A stretch of 64,000 bases of DNA, taken from positions 143,291,108 through 143,355,107 of the forward strand of contig NC_092804.1 in assembly GCF_040954645.1 (NCBI RefSeq), in the 5' to 3' direction. Shown piece after piece: positions 41,020 through 51,854 of this stretch (positions are counted from its first letter, which is position 1; each line of letters starts with the position of its first letter). The notes under the pieces were generated by a model. It saw nothing but the letters and a program-made list of their open reading frames with translations, made no database searches and was not told where the DNA came from. A program made the position numbers and the translations under genes. Origin of the DNA: Diabrotica undecimpunctata. Lineage: Eukaryota; Arthropoda; Insecta; Coleoptera; Chrysomelidae.

Positions 41020-41320
41020 TGGCAGCATAAATAAATGTTTTTTTACGAATTTGACTGTGTATATTTTGGTACCTTACTTGGTCCTGCATAATCTTACACT
41101 GTCTGCGTTGTTCCATCATCTCTAATATTTCTTCTGTCATCCACTCATTCTTGGTAGTTGTTTTACTCTCGAGTAGAAAAGTGTTGTTCACCTCTTGTGT
41201 TGTTACTTCTGATAGAACGGTTCTTACATTAAAATTTGCAATTTTAAGTGATATATAGCTATGCGATGATTTTCTCAAATATTTGAGATTTTTGTAACTC
41301 TCAGAATCCATGGGACTATG
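41020..41320 (-). mobile_element. RTE-like LINE linker fragment
   Basis: Minus-strand frame 'NEWMTEEILEMMEQRRQCKI', then 'DQVRYQNIHSQIRKK', parallel to the linker at 35058-37357 and 15665-15960. Both ends are truncated. A 15-bp-arm inverted repeat lies just beyond (41327-41370). Confidence 0.65.
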
Positions 41321-41326
41321 ATGTAA

Positions 41327-41370
41327 GTCAATATCAAGTTATAGAATACGCTTATTAACTTGATATTGAC
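41327..41370. repeat. perfect inverted repeat, 15-bp arms, 14-nt loop
   Basis: GTCAATATCAAGTTA at 41327-41341 and its exact reverse complement at 41356-41370. It lies next to the 5' end of the LINE fragment at 41020-41320, again a retroelement junction. Confidence 0.9.
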
Positions 41371-42999
41371 AAGAAATTTAGTCTGACCATCAGGTACATA
41401 TTTATCGAGGGAGAAGCAGTAATTTTAAATAAAAGACCATATCATTTTCAAATTAATTTAATCGACTAGTACACTATTTACTAGAAGCTGCCATGAACAA
41501 ATGGAATAAAAATTTACAATGAATTATAAATGTACTTGAATTCTACTCCCAAAAGCTCAGAATAACAATACAAATAGTAAGGAATAAATAGTGAAATAGT
41601 GAAACAAAGATGTACATGAGAATTTGCTACTACGTAAGGTGGAAATATTCAGCTAAATATGAATTAATAAAATAGAATTTAGGATGTCAAGTATGTCGAA
41701 AATATGTATTATTTGGTTTCTGTTTTGAACTATTTTTTTCTGTATAGTTCCACCTAAATACTATCAAGTTTTTAAATGCGTATAGGTTTCTTTTTCAAAA
41801 CCTATTTTGTACTTATTTTCAATTGAAACAAACACAAATATTAAAAAATATTTAAATACTTCTAGGCACCGGGTGTGTGTATAAAAAGTAGTACAGTAAC
41901 AATAAATTCTAAAAGTACAATACTGATATTGGAATGTTAAAATAAACATTCAGAAGGAAAATATATCGGAACTAATTAATTTCATAAAACATGAATGTAC
42001 TACTGTCTTGTTTAATTATTTTTAATGTGAGTTAAATGATTGTACTGAATCTATGGAAATCGATATATTTTTCTTCTACAACTGGACACAAATACTTAAC
42101 TTAATAAAAATAATCTCAACAAAAGTAAATAAATTAATTTTAAATATAAATATACCATGAGAGAAATGCTTAACTTTCACCAGCCTCCTTAAATAATTAC
42201 GCTGTTTTCGAATGTCACAAAATTATCATCTATCCTAATGTAAAAATATATAACATTGAATGATCTATAAATATAAAAATTGAAGTAAATACTTGTTTAA
42301 ATGATCGCCTAAGTTCTAAACGGTTCTACTACCAGCGGCTATTTGAAATGTGATTGGGATATCGTAAATGAATATAATAGCTGTTTGGCCTGTGGCCAAA
42401 TAGCCATATAATATCAAAATTGACAATGTGGAAAAAATTATACTTATATTTTTAGAAAAAAGAACTAGACTTGAAAGATGAATGCAAATAGAATAAGGAA
42501 AACTTATTACACGAAGAGGAAGAAATGCATATTTTAGTGAATCACTTCTGATAACTTCTCTGTGGTAGGGTACTGTACAAAAAATGAGGGGAAGGAAAAT
42601 TAAACAGCTCCATGTACAAATAATGTAACGTTTTGATAATATAGGACAGCACAATTTTTTGTATTTAAATGTTGATATAACTATAAATTAAAATGCAAAA
42701 GCATACGATATTTTTAACCAGTATTTCTTCAATTTAAGGGAAATACACTTAAGAATAATTTTATATTTTAAAATGAATCTTTCTGCTCTAACTGGTGGAT
42801 TAAATATTAGAGAATATGAGGCTCATCGGGCATACCTAAAAATATTTTAAAATAAATAAATAAATAAAATGTAAAACCAGTTACAGCAAAAAGAGATAGT
42901 TCACAAATGCTGTCAAATTAAATTAAATTATTAATCGCCTATTGGTGATACATTCATCGACTAGATTAACAGGACACTGGGCGTTTAAGGGCAAAAAGC
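41371..42999. other. non-coding stretch downstream of the ITP exon
   Basis: About 1.6 kb of AT-rich DNA. Part of it is probably the 3' UTR of the minus-strand ITP gene (immediately below 43000). No polyadenylation signal could be pinned down and no mobile element was recognised. Confidence 0.4.
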
Positions 43000-43105
43000 T
43001 CACTTTCCGACGTATTCTACCATTTTTTCCAGTTGTGGCCAATCTTCGTCCATAAGTAAGCTTTCCACACACCCTTTGAAATATTTGTCGGAGAAACAGC
43101 TATCC
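43000..43105 (-). CDS. ITP: terminal exon of ion transport peptide (ITP/CHH family), amidated isoform
   Basis: On the minus strand a strong acceptor (ATTTTTTTATTGTTTAG) is followed by one base completing a codon and 34 codons: 'DSCFSDKYFKGC' and 'VESLLMDEDWPQLEKMVEYV', then Gly-Lys-stop. The pattern C-F-x3-YF-x-G-C with eight residues between the Cys matches the fifth and sixth Cys of the CHH/ITP neurohormone fold. The splice point just before it is where ITP genes switch between alternative C-termini after a shared stretch of about 40 residues ending in CR (family knowledge). The C-terminal Gly-Lys is an amidation signal, as in the short amidated antidiuretic ITP rather than ITP-L. It is an ordinary host exon in a mobile-element desert. 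The shared exon was not found in the window and should lie at higher coordinates. Confidence 0.85.
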
Positions 43106-43378
43106 CTAAACAATAAAAAAATCAGTTAATAACTTTGAATTGACCATATTTTATCAGAAACAAAAATATTCATAAACTAAAATTTTAAGAAAGACATAAA
43201 TATTTTGAAATAACTTTTTAATATCTAGGTTTGATTATTTATTATTCACTTGTACACTGTCTAATAAAAGAAAACATGTGGTGGTTCCTTTATATTATAT
43301 TTATGTTTAAAAAACACGTGTAAACGTGGAATGGAAACTTAAGAAAGTCCACATGTGAAGCAGAAAAGGAACATAATA

Positions 43379-44940
43379 CACTTGCGTGCATAGAAATCGG
43401 TCCACTGTAAACTTTTGACTTTAACTATATTTTTTTTCAAGAAATATTCATCAGATCACAAAAACAAATTTATCAAGAAGGCCTATCGTTTACATGCGTA
43501 GTAACCGGTAAACAAATGAAACGTGTTTATGTGGTGATTGTCACGGAAATAACAAATTTGTCTAATTGTAAAAGTATTGCCTTTGCAAGTGAAATTTGCA
43601 TATTATTCGTTTTTTATAATCTCAGCAGTGTTAAAGTGTGTTAGTTTAATGCATACTACACCACAAAAAGCCGCCCAAGTTATTGCTCTAATCGAAAATG
43701 GACTTAGTCAGCGAGCTGTTGCTAGACAATTGGATATGACACGCGCAGCGGTTCGAAGAGTGTGCCAACGTTATCAGGAGACTGGATCCTTTCATAGGCG
43801 ACCTGGAACAGGTAGACGGCGATTTACAACCGCTCGTGATGACCGCTTTATTGTGTTAACAACATTAAGAAATCGTCACCTTAATGCCGTTCAGGTGCAA
43901 CGACAGCTCTGTGAGGTGCGAAGAATGGCTGTTAGTCAGTGAACAGTGAGACAAAGACTGCGGGAAAATAACCTGATCCCTAAAACACCTGCGATTTGTC
44001 CAAAACTTACTCCAGCTCATCGGCAAGCACGCCTGCGTTTTGCACAGGATCATCGGAATTGGACGTTGGAACAATGGGGATCTGTTCTGTTCTCAGATGA
44101 GACCAAAATATGCCTCTATGGTAGCGACCGAAGAAGGAAAGTGTACCGGAGACCAAGAGAGAGATTTGCAGAATGCTGCTTTGAAGAGCGGAGTGCTTAT
44201 GGGGGTGGTTCCTGCATGATCTGGGGTGCAATTTCTATAGGAGCACGAACCGATCTTGAGTTCATTCGTAGGGACGACCGTGTTCACGGAAAAAGAGGTT
44301 TAACGGCTGCCAGATATATCGGGGAGATTTTAGCAATTCATGTGTTACCTTACATTGGTGACGAATTTATCTTTATGCATGACAATGCAAGGGCACACAC
44401 CGCAAGAATCGTGCAAGATTACATTGCAGAAGTCGGTTTTCAGGTTATAGACTGGCCAGCAAATAGTCCTGACCTAAATCCGATCGAACATTTATGGGAT
44501 GAGCTAAAACGAAGAATTCGAGCTAGACTTCATACCCCAGACTGGATCCCAGAGCTTATTCTTGCAGCAGAAGAAGAGTGGCTTAACATCCCACAAGCAA
44601 CAATAGCAAACTTGATTAGATCTATGCCTAATCGTATGAGAGATGTTATTAGGGCAAGAGGAGGTCATACCCATTATTAAAAAATTAAGTGTTAAGTTTT
44701 AAATTGTCAATAACCCTATTTATGTTAATAATAAAAAAGCTTAATTTGCTTAATGAATTCATTTCACTATGTTAAACATAGGAAGCCGAAATAAGTTTTC
44801 ATAAATTTATACTCACATTAAAGCATATTAAATTGTCTTTCAAACAGTATATTTGTTTTTGTGATCTGATGAATATTTTTTGAAAAAAATATAGTTAAAG
44901 TCAAAAGTTTACAGTGGGCCGATTTCTATGCACGCAAGTT
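43379..44940 (+). mobile_element. Tc1-like DNA transposon, 1.56 kb, complete ends
   Basis: Long inverted repeats of about 90 bp start CACTTGCGTGCATAGAAATC at the left (43379). The right end (to 44940), reverse-complemented, starts AACTTGCGTGCATAGAAATC. TA flanks both ends (43377-43378 and 44941-44942), the target site of Tc1/mariner elements. It carries a nearly intact transposase and lies about 270 bp upstream (in gene sense) of the ITP exon, so probably in an ITP intron. Confidence 0.92.
43649..44680 (+). pseudogene. Tc1-like DD34E transposase with a single in-frame stop
   Basis: ATG at 43649 to TAA at 44678-44680 is 344 codons, interrupted only by TGA at 43940-43942. The paired HTH region includes 'LIENGLSQRAVARQLDMTRA'. 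Catalytic residues are in 'VLFSDETKI', 'IFMHDNARAHTARIV' and 'SPDLNPIEHLWDEL'. I count 34 residues between the second Asp and the Glu. The C-terminus 'RGGHTHY' is typical of the family. The stop lies in the segment that normally reads 'V-S-x-x-T-V-R', so the rest is probably unaltered. This copy cannot make a full-length enzyme as it stands. Confidence 0.92.
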
Positions 44941-45299
44941 TACTTTCCAAACATTCAGAGACTTAAAATCTACATATTAGGACTAAGTGAAACTATATAG
45001 GCCAAACCAGGCGAAATGACAATTGGTTCAACAAAAATATATTCCTCTGGTAGTACGAATATGAAGCGCTAAAATAATAACTAGTAATAGTAATATCAAA
45101 CCCGTCCATAAATATTTAATCGGCTTCTTGCCAATTTAGTTTAATAGAGTTATGACAACTGTCAGTTTTAGACAATTCAGTCACGGATTGATTAAAATTT
45201 GTAATAATTTATACACCTAGTTGATAATTTGCTTTGAAAAATAGAAATATCTCAAAAACTGATAAATTTAGACATAGGGAATATTAAATAAAAATTGAA
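44941..45299. other. spacer, nothing coding
   Basis: AT-rich DNA between the Tc1 element and the long inverted-repeat element. The final part (from about 45240) may already belong to the outer end of the latter. Confidence 0.4.
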
Positions 45300-45448
45300 G
45301 TATGCTAATAGTCCGGTCGTCAGAGAGTTAACCCCTAAAAACAATACGAACAAGCTAAATTTTGCCAAGAATATTAATTTTGGGACCCCAAAAAAGACGC
45401 AAAAAAGTTTACCACGTTTACCCTCGGGCTTCCCCCTAAAACCCCCCT

Positions 45449-45450
<2 letters not shown>

Positions 45451-45541
<91 letters not shown>
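45451..45541. repeat. (TA)n microsatellite at a LINE 3' end
   Basis: About 45 TA units between the left foldback arm and the 3' end of the minus-strand LINE. Confidence 0.97.
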
Positions 45542-45543
<2 letters not shown>

Positions 45544-45544
45544 G

Positions 45545-47045
45545 GCTCAACAGGCCTCAAAGGCCTAAGGCTTCAACGGTTTTCTTCCATTTTTTTCTAT
45601 TTTGTGCTATGTTTTTCCAATCTTGTACCCGCAGCGACTTCAGATCTTCTTTTGCCGACTTCAGCCATTTTCTTCGGGGGCGGCCTCTTTTTCTTTTTGT
45701 ACCAGCCTCCGTGTTTATTAATTCATTGGGAACTCTTCCTTCCTTCATTCTTGCTATATGTCCGAGCCATCTTAATCTTTGAATTTTAGCGAGTCTTGTT
45801 ATTTTTGGTTGCCCATATATTTGCATATTATTTCTTCATTCGTTCTTCTTCCCCAGATGTTCCCCTCTTTTACACCTCCGTATATCCTTCTAAGAATTTT
45901 TCGTTTCCATCTATCTAATTTTACTTCCATATCTTTATTTAGTGTCCAGGTCTCGCTAGCATAGAGTACTGTAGGTCGGATAACTGTTGTGTATATTCGT
46001 TTTTTTGCTGTTCTGGATATTATCTTCGACCTCAGTATCTTAGTCAGGCTCCCAGCACTCTTACTACCTTTGGCCATTTTTTTTATGATTTCTTGGTTCT
46101 CTTCGTTCCTATTTGTTAGTGTCACTCCCAAGTAATCGAATTGGCTAACAACTTCAAAGTTATATTCTTTACTTGGGCTTTGTATCTTAAAGGACTTTTT
46201 CGTTTCCCCTCATCACCATATATTTTGTTTTTTCTTCGTTTATTTCTAACCCATATTCCCTGGCTATTCTCTCTATTCTAGTAAAGATTTCTCTTAATTC
46301 TGCAGGTCTCCTTGTTATTAAGGTAACATCATCTGCATATGCTACGCATTGATGCCTGTGATGATATATTGTGCCTCTAGTGTAGATGTTACATTCTCGT
46401 AAAATCTTCTCTAAGATCAAATTGAAAAAATCTGTTGATAACGGGTCACCTTGTTGCAGACCTCTATTGGTGATAAAGCTATCCGAAACCCGTCCTTCTA
46501 ACATGACTTTACTTTTAGTATCATTGAGTATGCATTTAGTCAGTCTTACTATTTTTGGTGGAAATTTAAAATATTCTAGTGCTTCATATACTTTATTTCT
46601 TTTTATAGTATCATATGCCTGTCTAAAATCAATAAACAGCATGTGTAATGTTAGGTTGAATTCATATGAGCTAGCTAAAATTTGTTTCATTGTAAAAATT
46701 TGGTCTATTACCGATCTGTTTGCTCTGAAACCTGCTTGATATTCACCTAGACAATTTTCAACTTTTGTTTTAATTTTATTTCTAATTGATATGGCCAGAA
46801 TCTTATACACTGTATCTTGTAGAGCTATTCACCTGTAATTTTTACATTCTCTAACGTCTCCTTTTTTATGCACTGGACATAAGATTGCTTCTTTCCACTG
46901 ATTGGGTATTTTTTCATTGATCCACACTTCGCGTATTAACTAAGCGATTATTTCTTGCACCATTTCACCACCTTCTTTTAGAAACTTAGCAATGATACCA
47001 TTTTCACCAGGTGCTTTGTTGTTTATTAAGTTTTTTATGATCTCT
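45545..47045 (-). mobile_element. LINE (RT to 3' end) inserted in the foldback element
   Basis: Minus-strand order is 'LINNKAPGENGIIAKFLKEG' (near 47010), 'WKEAILCPVHKKGDVRECKN' (near 46880), then a 207-aa frame (46187-46810) with 'GEYQAGFRANRSVIDQIF' and 'LHMLFIDFRQAYDTIKRNKV'. The same frame has 'GLQQGDPLSTDFFNLILEK' and the catalytic 'VAYADDVTLITRR'. Then come 'GSLTKILRSKIISRTAKKRI' (near 46040) and a C-terminus 'RKRGRPRRKWLKSAKEDLKS' to a stop near 45557. Only a few frame breaks. 5'-truncated. About 70 bp of the target arm seem to have been lost on insertion. Confidence 0.85.
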
Positions 47046-48385
47046 ATAATTAAAAAATATAGCTGAGATAATTTTAAACAAAAATTTTTATTAGTACTTT
47101 TTGTGTAGAATGAACCGTTCTCTCAGAAACAACGCTTAAAGCGACCGTCGTTTTTGAATGTCAGTTACGTGCGCGAAATCAATGTTCAATAAAATTTGTA
47201 TCTTTTGATTCTACTATCCTATCGACAAAAATCAAGATGCGTTTTAAAGTTAAAGAGTGCAGCTTTCGGATGTAGTTTTTATATTTTGCCGCGAATAAAC
47301 TCAGTTTTTATAAAGGTGTTAAGTAAATAAACATGGCGCGATTTTTACCATTTCCTAAGATTCTCGTGAGATCGATAAAATTAATCACTTTCATTGACTA
47401 GTGGTAGTAAAACTTCCATTTTTAGAGAATAGTCTTGAAAATCTATGACATGAAATTTCAATTTTGGGTTGTGGCAACAAATATAAGGCATTTGAAATAT
47501 GGATAAAACGCAGAATTTAATGTTTTACATTTTAAACGATCGCACGTCACGGGAAATGCCTCCAAGAAGACGGTTTTGGAAGTAGTTTATAACAGAAGTT
47601 TGGTTCTTTTGAAAAACGTACTAGTTTAATTGAAAAAAAAGTTTTAAACGTATTAGATTGTTTGTTATGTAAAAGTTTAAATCCAGCGCTTATTAAGCAT
47701 ATTTCAAATGCGTCACATTTGTTGCCAAAACTCTAAATTAAAATTTCAAACTATAGGTTTTGAAGGTTAGGCTCTAGTAATCGAAACTTTATAGTGGCTA
47801 GTAAATAAAAGGAATAGATTGAATTGATCTCATGAAAATCATAAAAAAAAGACAAAAATCGCCCCTTGTTTATTTATTTAACACCTTTATAAAATATAAG
47901 TTTACTTGCGGCAAAGACCAAAAATTGCATCCGAAAGCTAAACTCTTCACCTTTAAAATGCATCTTGATATTTGTCGATAGGGTACTTATATCAAAAGAT
48001 ATCGAATTATTACCGTTGAGCTGATACAAATTTAATTGAACATTGATTTCGCGCACGTAACACATTCAAAATCGACGGTCACTTCAAGCGTTGTTTCTGA
48101 GAGAACGGTTCATTCTAGACAAAAAGTATAAAAAACATTTATATTTAAAACTAACAAGCTACATTTTTTATTTGAAACATGTTTTTCTACGGCGTACAAA
48201 TTCTTGGTAAATCGATTTTTTGCGTTTCTACCCCCCTACGAGGGGGGTTTTAGGAGGAAGCCCGGTGGTAGAAGTGGTAAACTTTTTTAGTGTCCTAAAA
48301 TTAGTATTCTTGGCAAAATTAAGCTTGATCGTATGATTTTTAGAGTGGTATTTTCGTCTCTGGCGACTGGAGCATAATGATACTT

Positions 48386-49985
48386 TTCGATAGTGACACA
48401 GTGACATAAAATACAGGGTGTTCTATTTAGAATTACTGAGAAAATAATGTACTTGCGTTTTGACTCACCCTGTAGTTGATATAAAGAAAATTAGTAATAT
48501 CAATTATTTTTAAAAATTTTGACAATCAATAAAAAATATGGTAGCACCAGATCATTGTTATTGTGTTTATTTTTAATTATACAGGAAGTTGAACTTGTTA
48601 CGATTTTCATAGAAAATTGGTTATAACTTTATAAATATCCTGTATAATATAACAAAACTTTATATTGCTGTGATGGGGAAGTGAGGAAGATTTCGAATAT
48701 AAAATAAAATGCAGAGTGTTCCATTTAAAGAAAACACAAGTTTGCTCTGCCATGTTATCAAACACTCTGTAACATTCTAATTAATTTTAGAATATGAACC
48801 TCAAAGTTAACTACAATTTTTGTTATTAACTTTTATCTGTGCATCTACTGCGCTTTATCACACTAATCAATCACCCTGTATATTGATAATCTCAAAGATA
48901 TACATTTTCTTTTTAGCAAAATATCAACAAGAATTATTTAATTTAAATTGTTTTCAACATTCTTTGTAACATACTGGTTTCTGTTATTTCAAAATAAGTT
49001 TGTTTTTTTAATTTTTATGTCTAAATCCAAGCATATTAGAAACATGACAATGATTCAATGTACATACTTTTATTATTAATAAATAAGTATACGTATTTCA
49101 AAATATCCTAAAATAAAAACTACTTTTTAAACAAGAATTTAACAAAATAAAAATAACAAAGAAGGGGAAAAATTGATAAATTGATACAATGTATTTTATG
49201 AGAATAATTATGCAAAGCTGTAGCTCTATTTGGAATTGGAATGAAATTCCAACACTCCTAGTATATACCTAACTCGAATTATTGTCACTTAAAAAGTCAT
49301 TCTAGACTATTACTACCTGGTAAATGGTTTTGTATAAAAAGGTGTTTTATCGTGTAGTGAAATAGTTTTTAAAACGAAGATTTGGAGCAATAGATATATT
49401 ATTATATACAAAATAAATAACTTCCAAATAAAACACCTTTTTTAACTTTGCCTAAAACAGTTTAGCCCAAATAATAACGTAATTCATATTTTAATTTTAT
49501 TTAAAAAAATAAAAACCATATTTACCTACGTACTAAATTATTTTTACTACGTGTGTTTGTTAAAAATCTCTAGAAAGTTATTGTAATAAAAGAGACGTCT
49601 CATCTCGTTGATAATGAAAAATTGGACGTGTCACTGTTTTTAATTTTTAACAATTAGGATTTTTAAATGACTTCACGCCATTATTGCTTGGCCTAATATT
49701 GCAAATATTAGTTTAACTAGCTAACAAGCAATTCAAATGTAATGATTAAAAAAATATTTACTTTAATGATAACTTTTTATTATTAAAACCTATTTACCAT
49801 ATTTATCTCTTTTTTCACGTCTCTGGGTTATCTATAAAAAAGCCATTTTTCTATGGAGTTTCTTGTTTTTGTTTTTTCTTGATCTTATTTTTCATTTTCT
49901 TTATTTAATAATTTTTTACCGTCCAATTTCAAGCCTTCTGTGGTATCCAATTATCAATTCTTCTCGTATGCCCGTACAATATGAA
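48386..49985. other. non-coding stretch with TACAGGGTG-type motifs
   Basis: TACAGGGTGTTCTATTTAG (48411) and CACCCTGTA (48467-48475) face each other, and CACCCTGTATATTG recurs near 48871. Such motifs end many short insect repeats, so one or two MITE-like pieces (48411-48475, or up to 48882) are possible. The remainder to 49985 is AT-rich and shows nothing. Confidence 0.4.
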
Positions 49986-49990
49986 TTATT

Positions 49991-50081
49991 TTGACGTGAC
50001 AACGTCTTAAATTAGGTTGTGGCTCGGAGTCATTCATGAAAAAGTGTAACGCCCGCTCACGTCTGTTACAGTGAGTCACCG
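49991..50081. repeat. 91-bp repeat, copy 1 (solitary end)
   Basis: Starts TTGACGTGACAACGTCTTAA and includes AACGCCCGCTCACGTCTGTT. It is nearly identical to 50376-50466 and is apparently a severed end of the same element as the next entry. Confidence 0.85.
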
Positions 50082-50375
50082 TGAGACTCTTGTATACCTC
50101 GTAATATTACACTGATGATGGACTTTTTAGTTCGAAAATGTTCTGTGATGTAGTCTTTTTTATTGTATACCTTTTATAAAGGATTTTTAAATAAAACTTT
50201 TGTGATACATGGTATACAGCTAACTACAGGAATTTCATTTTCTTTGTGGATTTATAAATTACTGCAAAAGAGTTTCTTCATTATTCTCGGTCAATTGTTT
50301 ATGTATCTTGATTTAGAAACTCGCAAAATTAAAGAAGTTTTTAAGATCTACAACTTTTATTTGAATAACTTTTTT

Positions 50376-50881
50376 TTGACGTGACAACGTCTTAAATTAG
50401 GTTGCGGCTCGGAGTCACTCATGAAAAAGTGTAACGCCCGCTCACGTCTGTTACAGTGAGTCACCGAACTAGAGAGAGGCCCGCTGGACCGACGAATGCC
50501 TTGCGTCTCTCTCCCACTCAAACATGATCGGTCCGCTGCGCGCGCAGCACTAGAGAATTAGGCGCGTTGAATCGGTGCGTGCTTCCGTGCTTGTGTCTCT
50601 GTCTTTCTCGAGCGTTCGTGGCGTTCAAGACACATTACAGCAGAAACACTTCCTTTCATTTCATATTTCTCGTATCATCGTCCTATCCTCAACAAAATCA
50701 CTCAAATAGAAATTAGTTAAGTTTAAGTTTACATGTACAATGTTTTAGTAAACAAAATATATTTCTATAGTTAAAATTTGTGCAATTCTTATTTTCATTC
50801 AATTCCTTGTTCCTATTGTGCAATTTAATAATATTCATATCAATAAATATTCTACCGAGAAAAAGACGTTGTCACGTAAAA
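50376..50881. mobile_element. about 505-bp GC-richer element with short TIRs
   Basis: The left end, TTGACGTGACAACGTCTTAA (50376), is matched in reverse at the right end (AAGACGTTGTCACGTAAAA, 50863-50881), giving a TIR core ACGTGACAACGTCTT that is itself hairpin-forming. The body (50467-50640) is unusually GC-rich for the window (e.g. GGTCCGCTGCGCGCGCAGCA). No coding frame was recognised. It is probably a non-autonomous DNA element; the superfamily is unknown and no target duplication was seen. Confidence 0.6.
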
Positions 50882-51154
50882 TCTTCGCCCGTAAAACCGA
50901 CTTTACAGGCAACCGATTTTTTTGTCAATAACATGTCAACCTCCTTGTTTTCTATAATTCATAATTTCTATTTATTTACTCTTCTATATTGCATTTATCT
51001 TCTGTATAGTATTTTTATATCCTCACGTCTATATTAGTGTTTCTACTAAATCATTCGACAGAGATCTTTCATTGAATTATTTTTTCCTTTTGATTGAAAA
51101 TTGAAATTGAACATTTTTCCTACAGATTTCTTTAGTATTTTATAACTGTTGTTC

Positions 51155-51310
51155 TCCTATCTACCTAACCACAGTTTTTGTGGTATAATGTTTCTCATCC
51201 ATGTTTCGTTGCCCTCTCATTCCACGTGTTCTACCCAGCTCCATTTCATTTGAGCAATTCTTCCAATTATATCTTCCACCCTCGTCCTACTATATGTTTC
51301 CGATTGAGCG
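51155..51310 (-). mobile_element. short LINE C-terminal fragment
   Basis: Minus-strand translation gives 'ETYSRTRVEDIIGRIAQMKW' and 'SWVEHVERMRGQRN', the 'RIRWLGHVERM'-type block near the end of APE/RT LINEs. Flanking DNA to 51850 shows no other feature. Confidence 0.6.
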
Positions 51311-51854
51311 TTAGCAATTCGAGCCCTACGACTTCGTAAAAGTGTTGTCAAAGGCCATAATAGACGTTTTTAAAAAGGCTAGGCTGAAAGGACAACTTTA
51401 ACCTAGGAATGAGTCCCAATAGACCTCTTAGGTCGAGTGGAAGTATTGTTAGGCGCCCACTCATATTGAGCCTAACCTAACCTCACATTTCACAAGCTAT
51501 GGAAAAATATACTTGCTTATTAGTACTTATAGGTGCACTCGACACATATCTGGATAACAGCTAAGTGGAGCAGAATCCAAAATAGCTAATTTCGGTTATG
51601 GCCAAAGAAATTACAAACACACCAATGAACAACCGAGAAAAAAATTAATATACGCAATATAGTACATTCTTCAATAAGAAAGAACATTAACTCAAAACTT
51701 CAATCTTTAATTAGTAAATGACAAATAAGAGACCTTTGAGAAATAATAAAATACGGAGCGCCGTTGGAAATGCTTAAGAACATTCGCTCAATATTTTCAG
51801 TAAAAGCCAGTGCTATAATACTGATAACATTTCCCAACATCATAATCATCATGA

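Larger units (their letters stand above)
45300..48385. mobile_element. long inverted-repeat (foldback) element split by a LINE
   Basis: The left arm (45300-45450, continued at 47050 to about 47560) is matched in reverse by the right arm (about 47640-48385). Examples are 'AATTTTGCCAAGAATA' at 45359 against the reverse complement near 48310, 'GGGCTTCC' next to 'CTAAAACCCCCC', and 'AGAATGAACCGTTCTCTCAG' at 47107 against 48090-48118. Also matched is the 'TGGCAACAAAT' plus 'GCATTTGAAATAT' block at 47470-47500 against 47698-47725. Without the LINE the element is about 1.5 kb and almost entirely palindromic. No coding frame was recognised in the arms. The outermost ends are uncertain. Confidence 0.8.

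Noticed and set aside
42316..42654. 112-codon minus-strand open frame with hydrophobic stretches
   Set aside because: No recognisable motif, and the AT-rich composition makes hydrophobic chance frames common; downstream of the ITP exon, so most likely 3' UTR or intergenic.
51295..51340. tRNA-like B-box resemblance (GCAATTCGAGCCCT)
   Set aside because: No A-box at the proper distance and no cloverleaf could be drawn; not a tRNA gene.
51470..51482. CCTAACCTAACC, resembling the insect telomere repeat
   Set aside because: Only two to three units inside anonymous sequence; too short to be telomeric.
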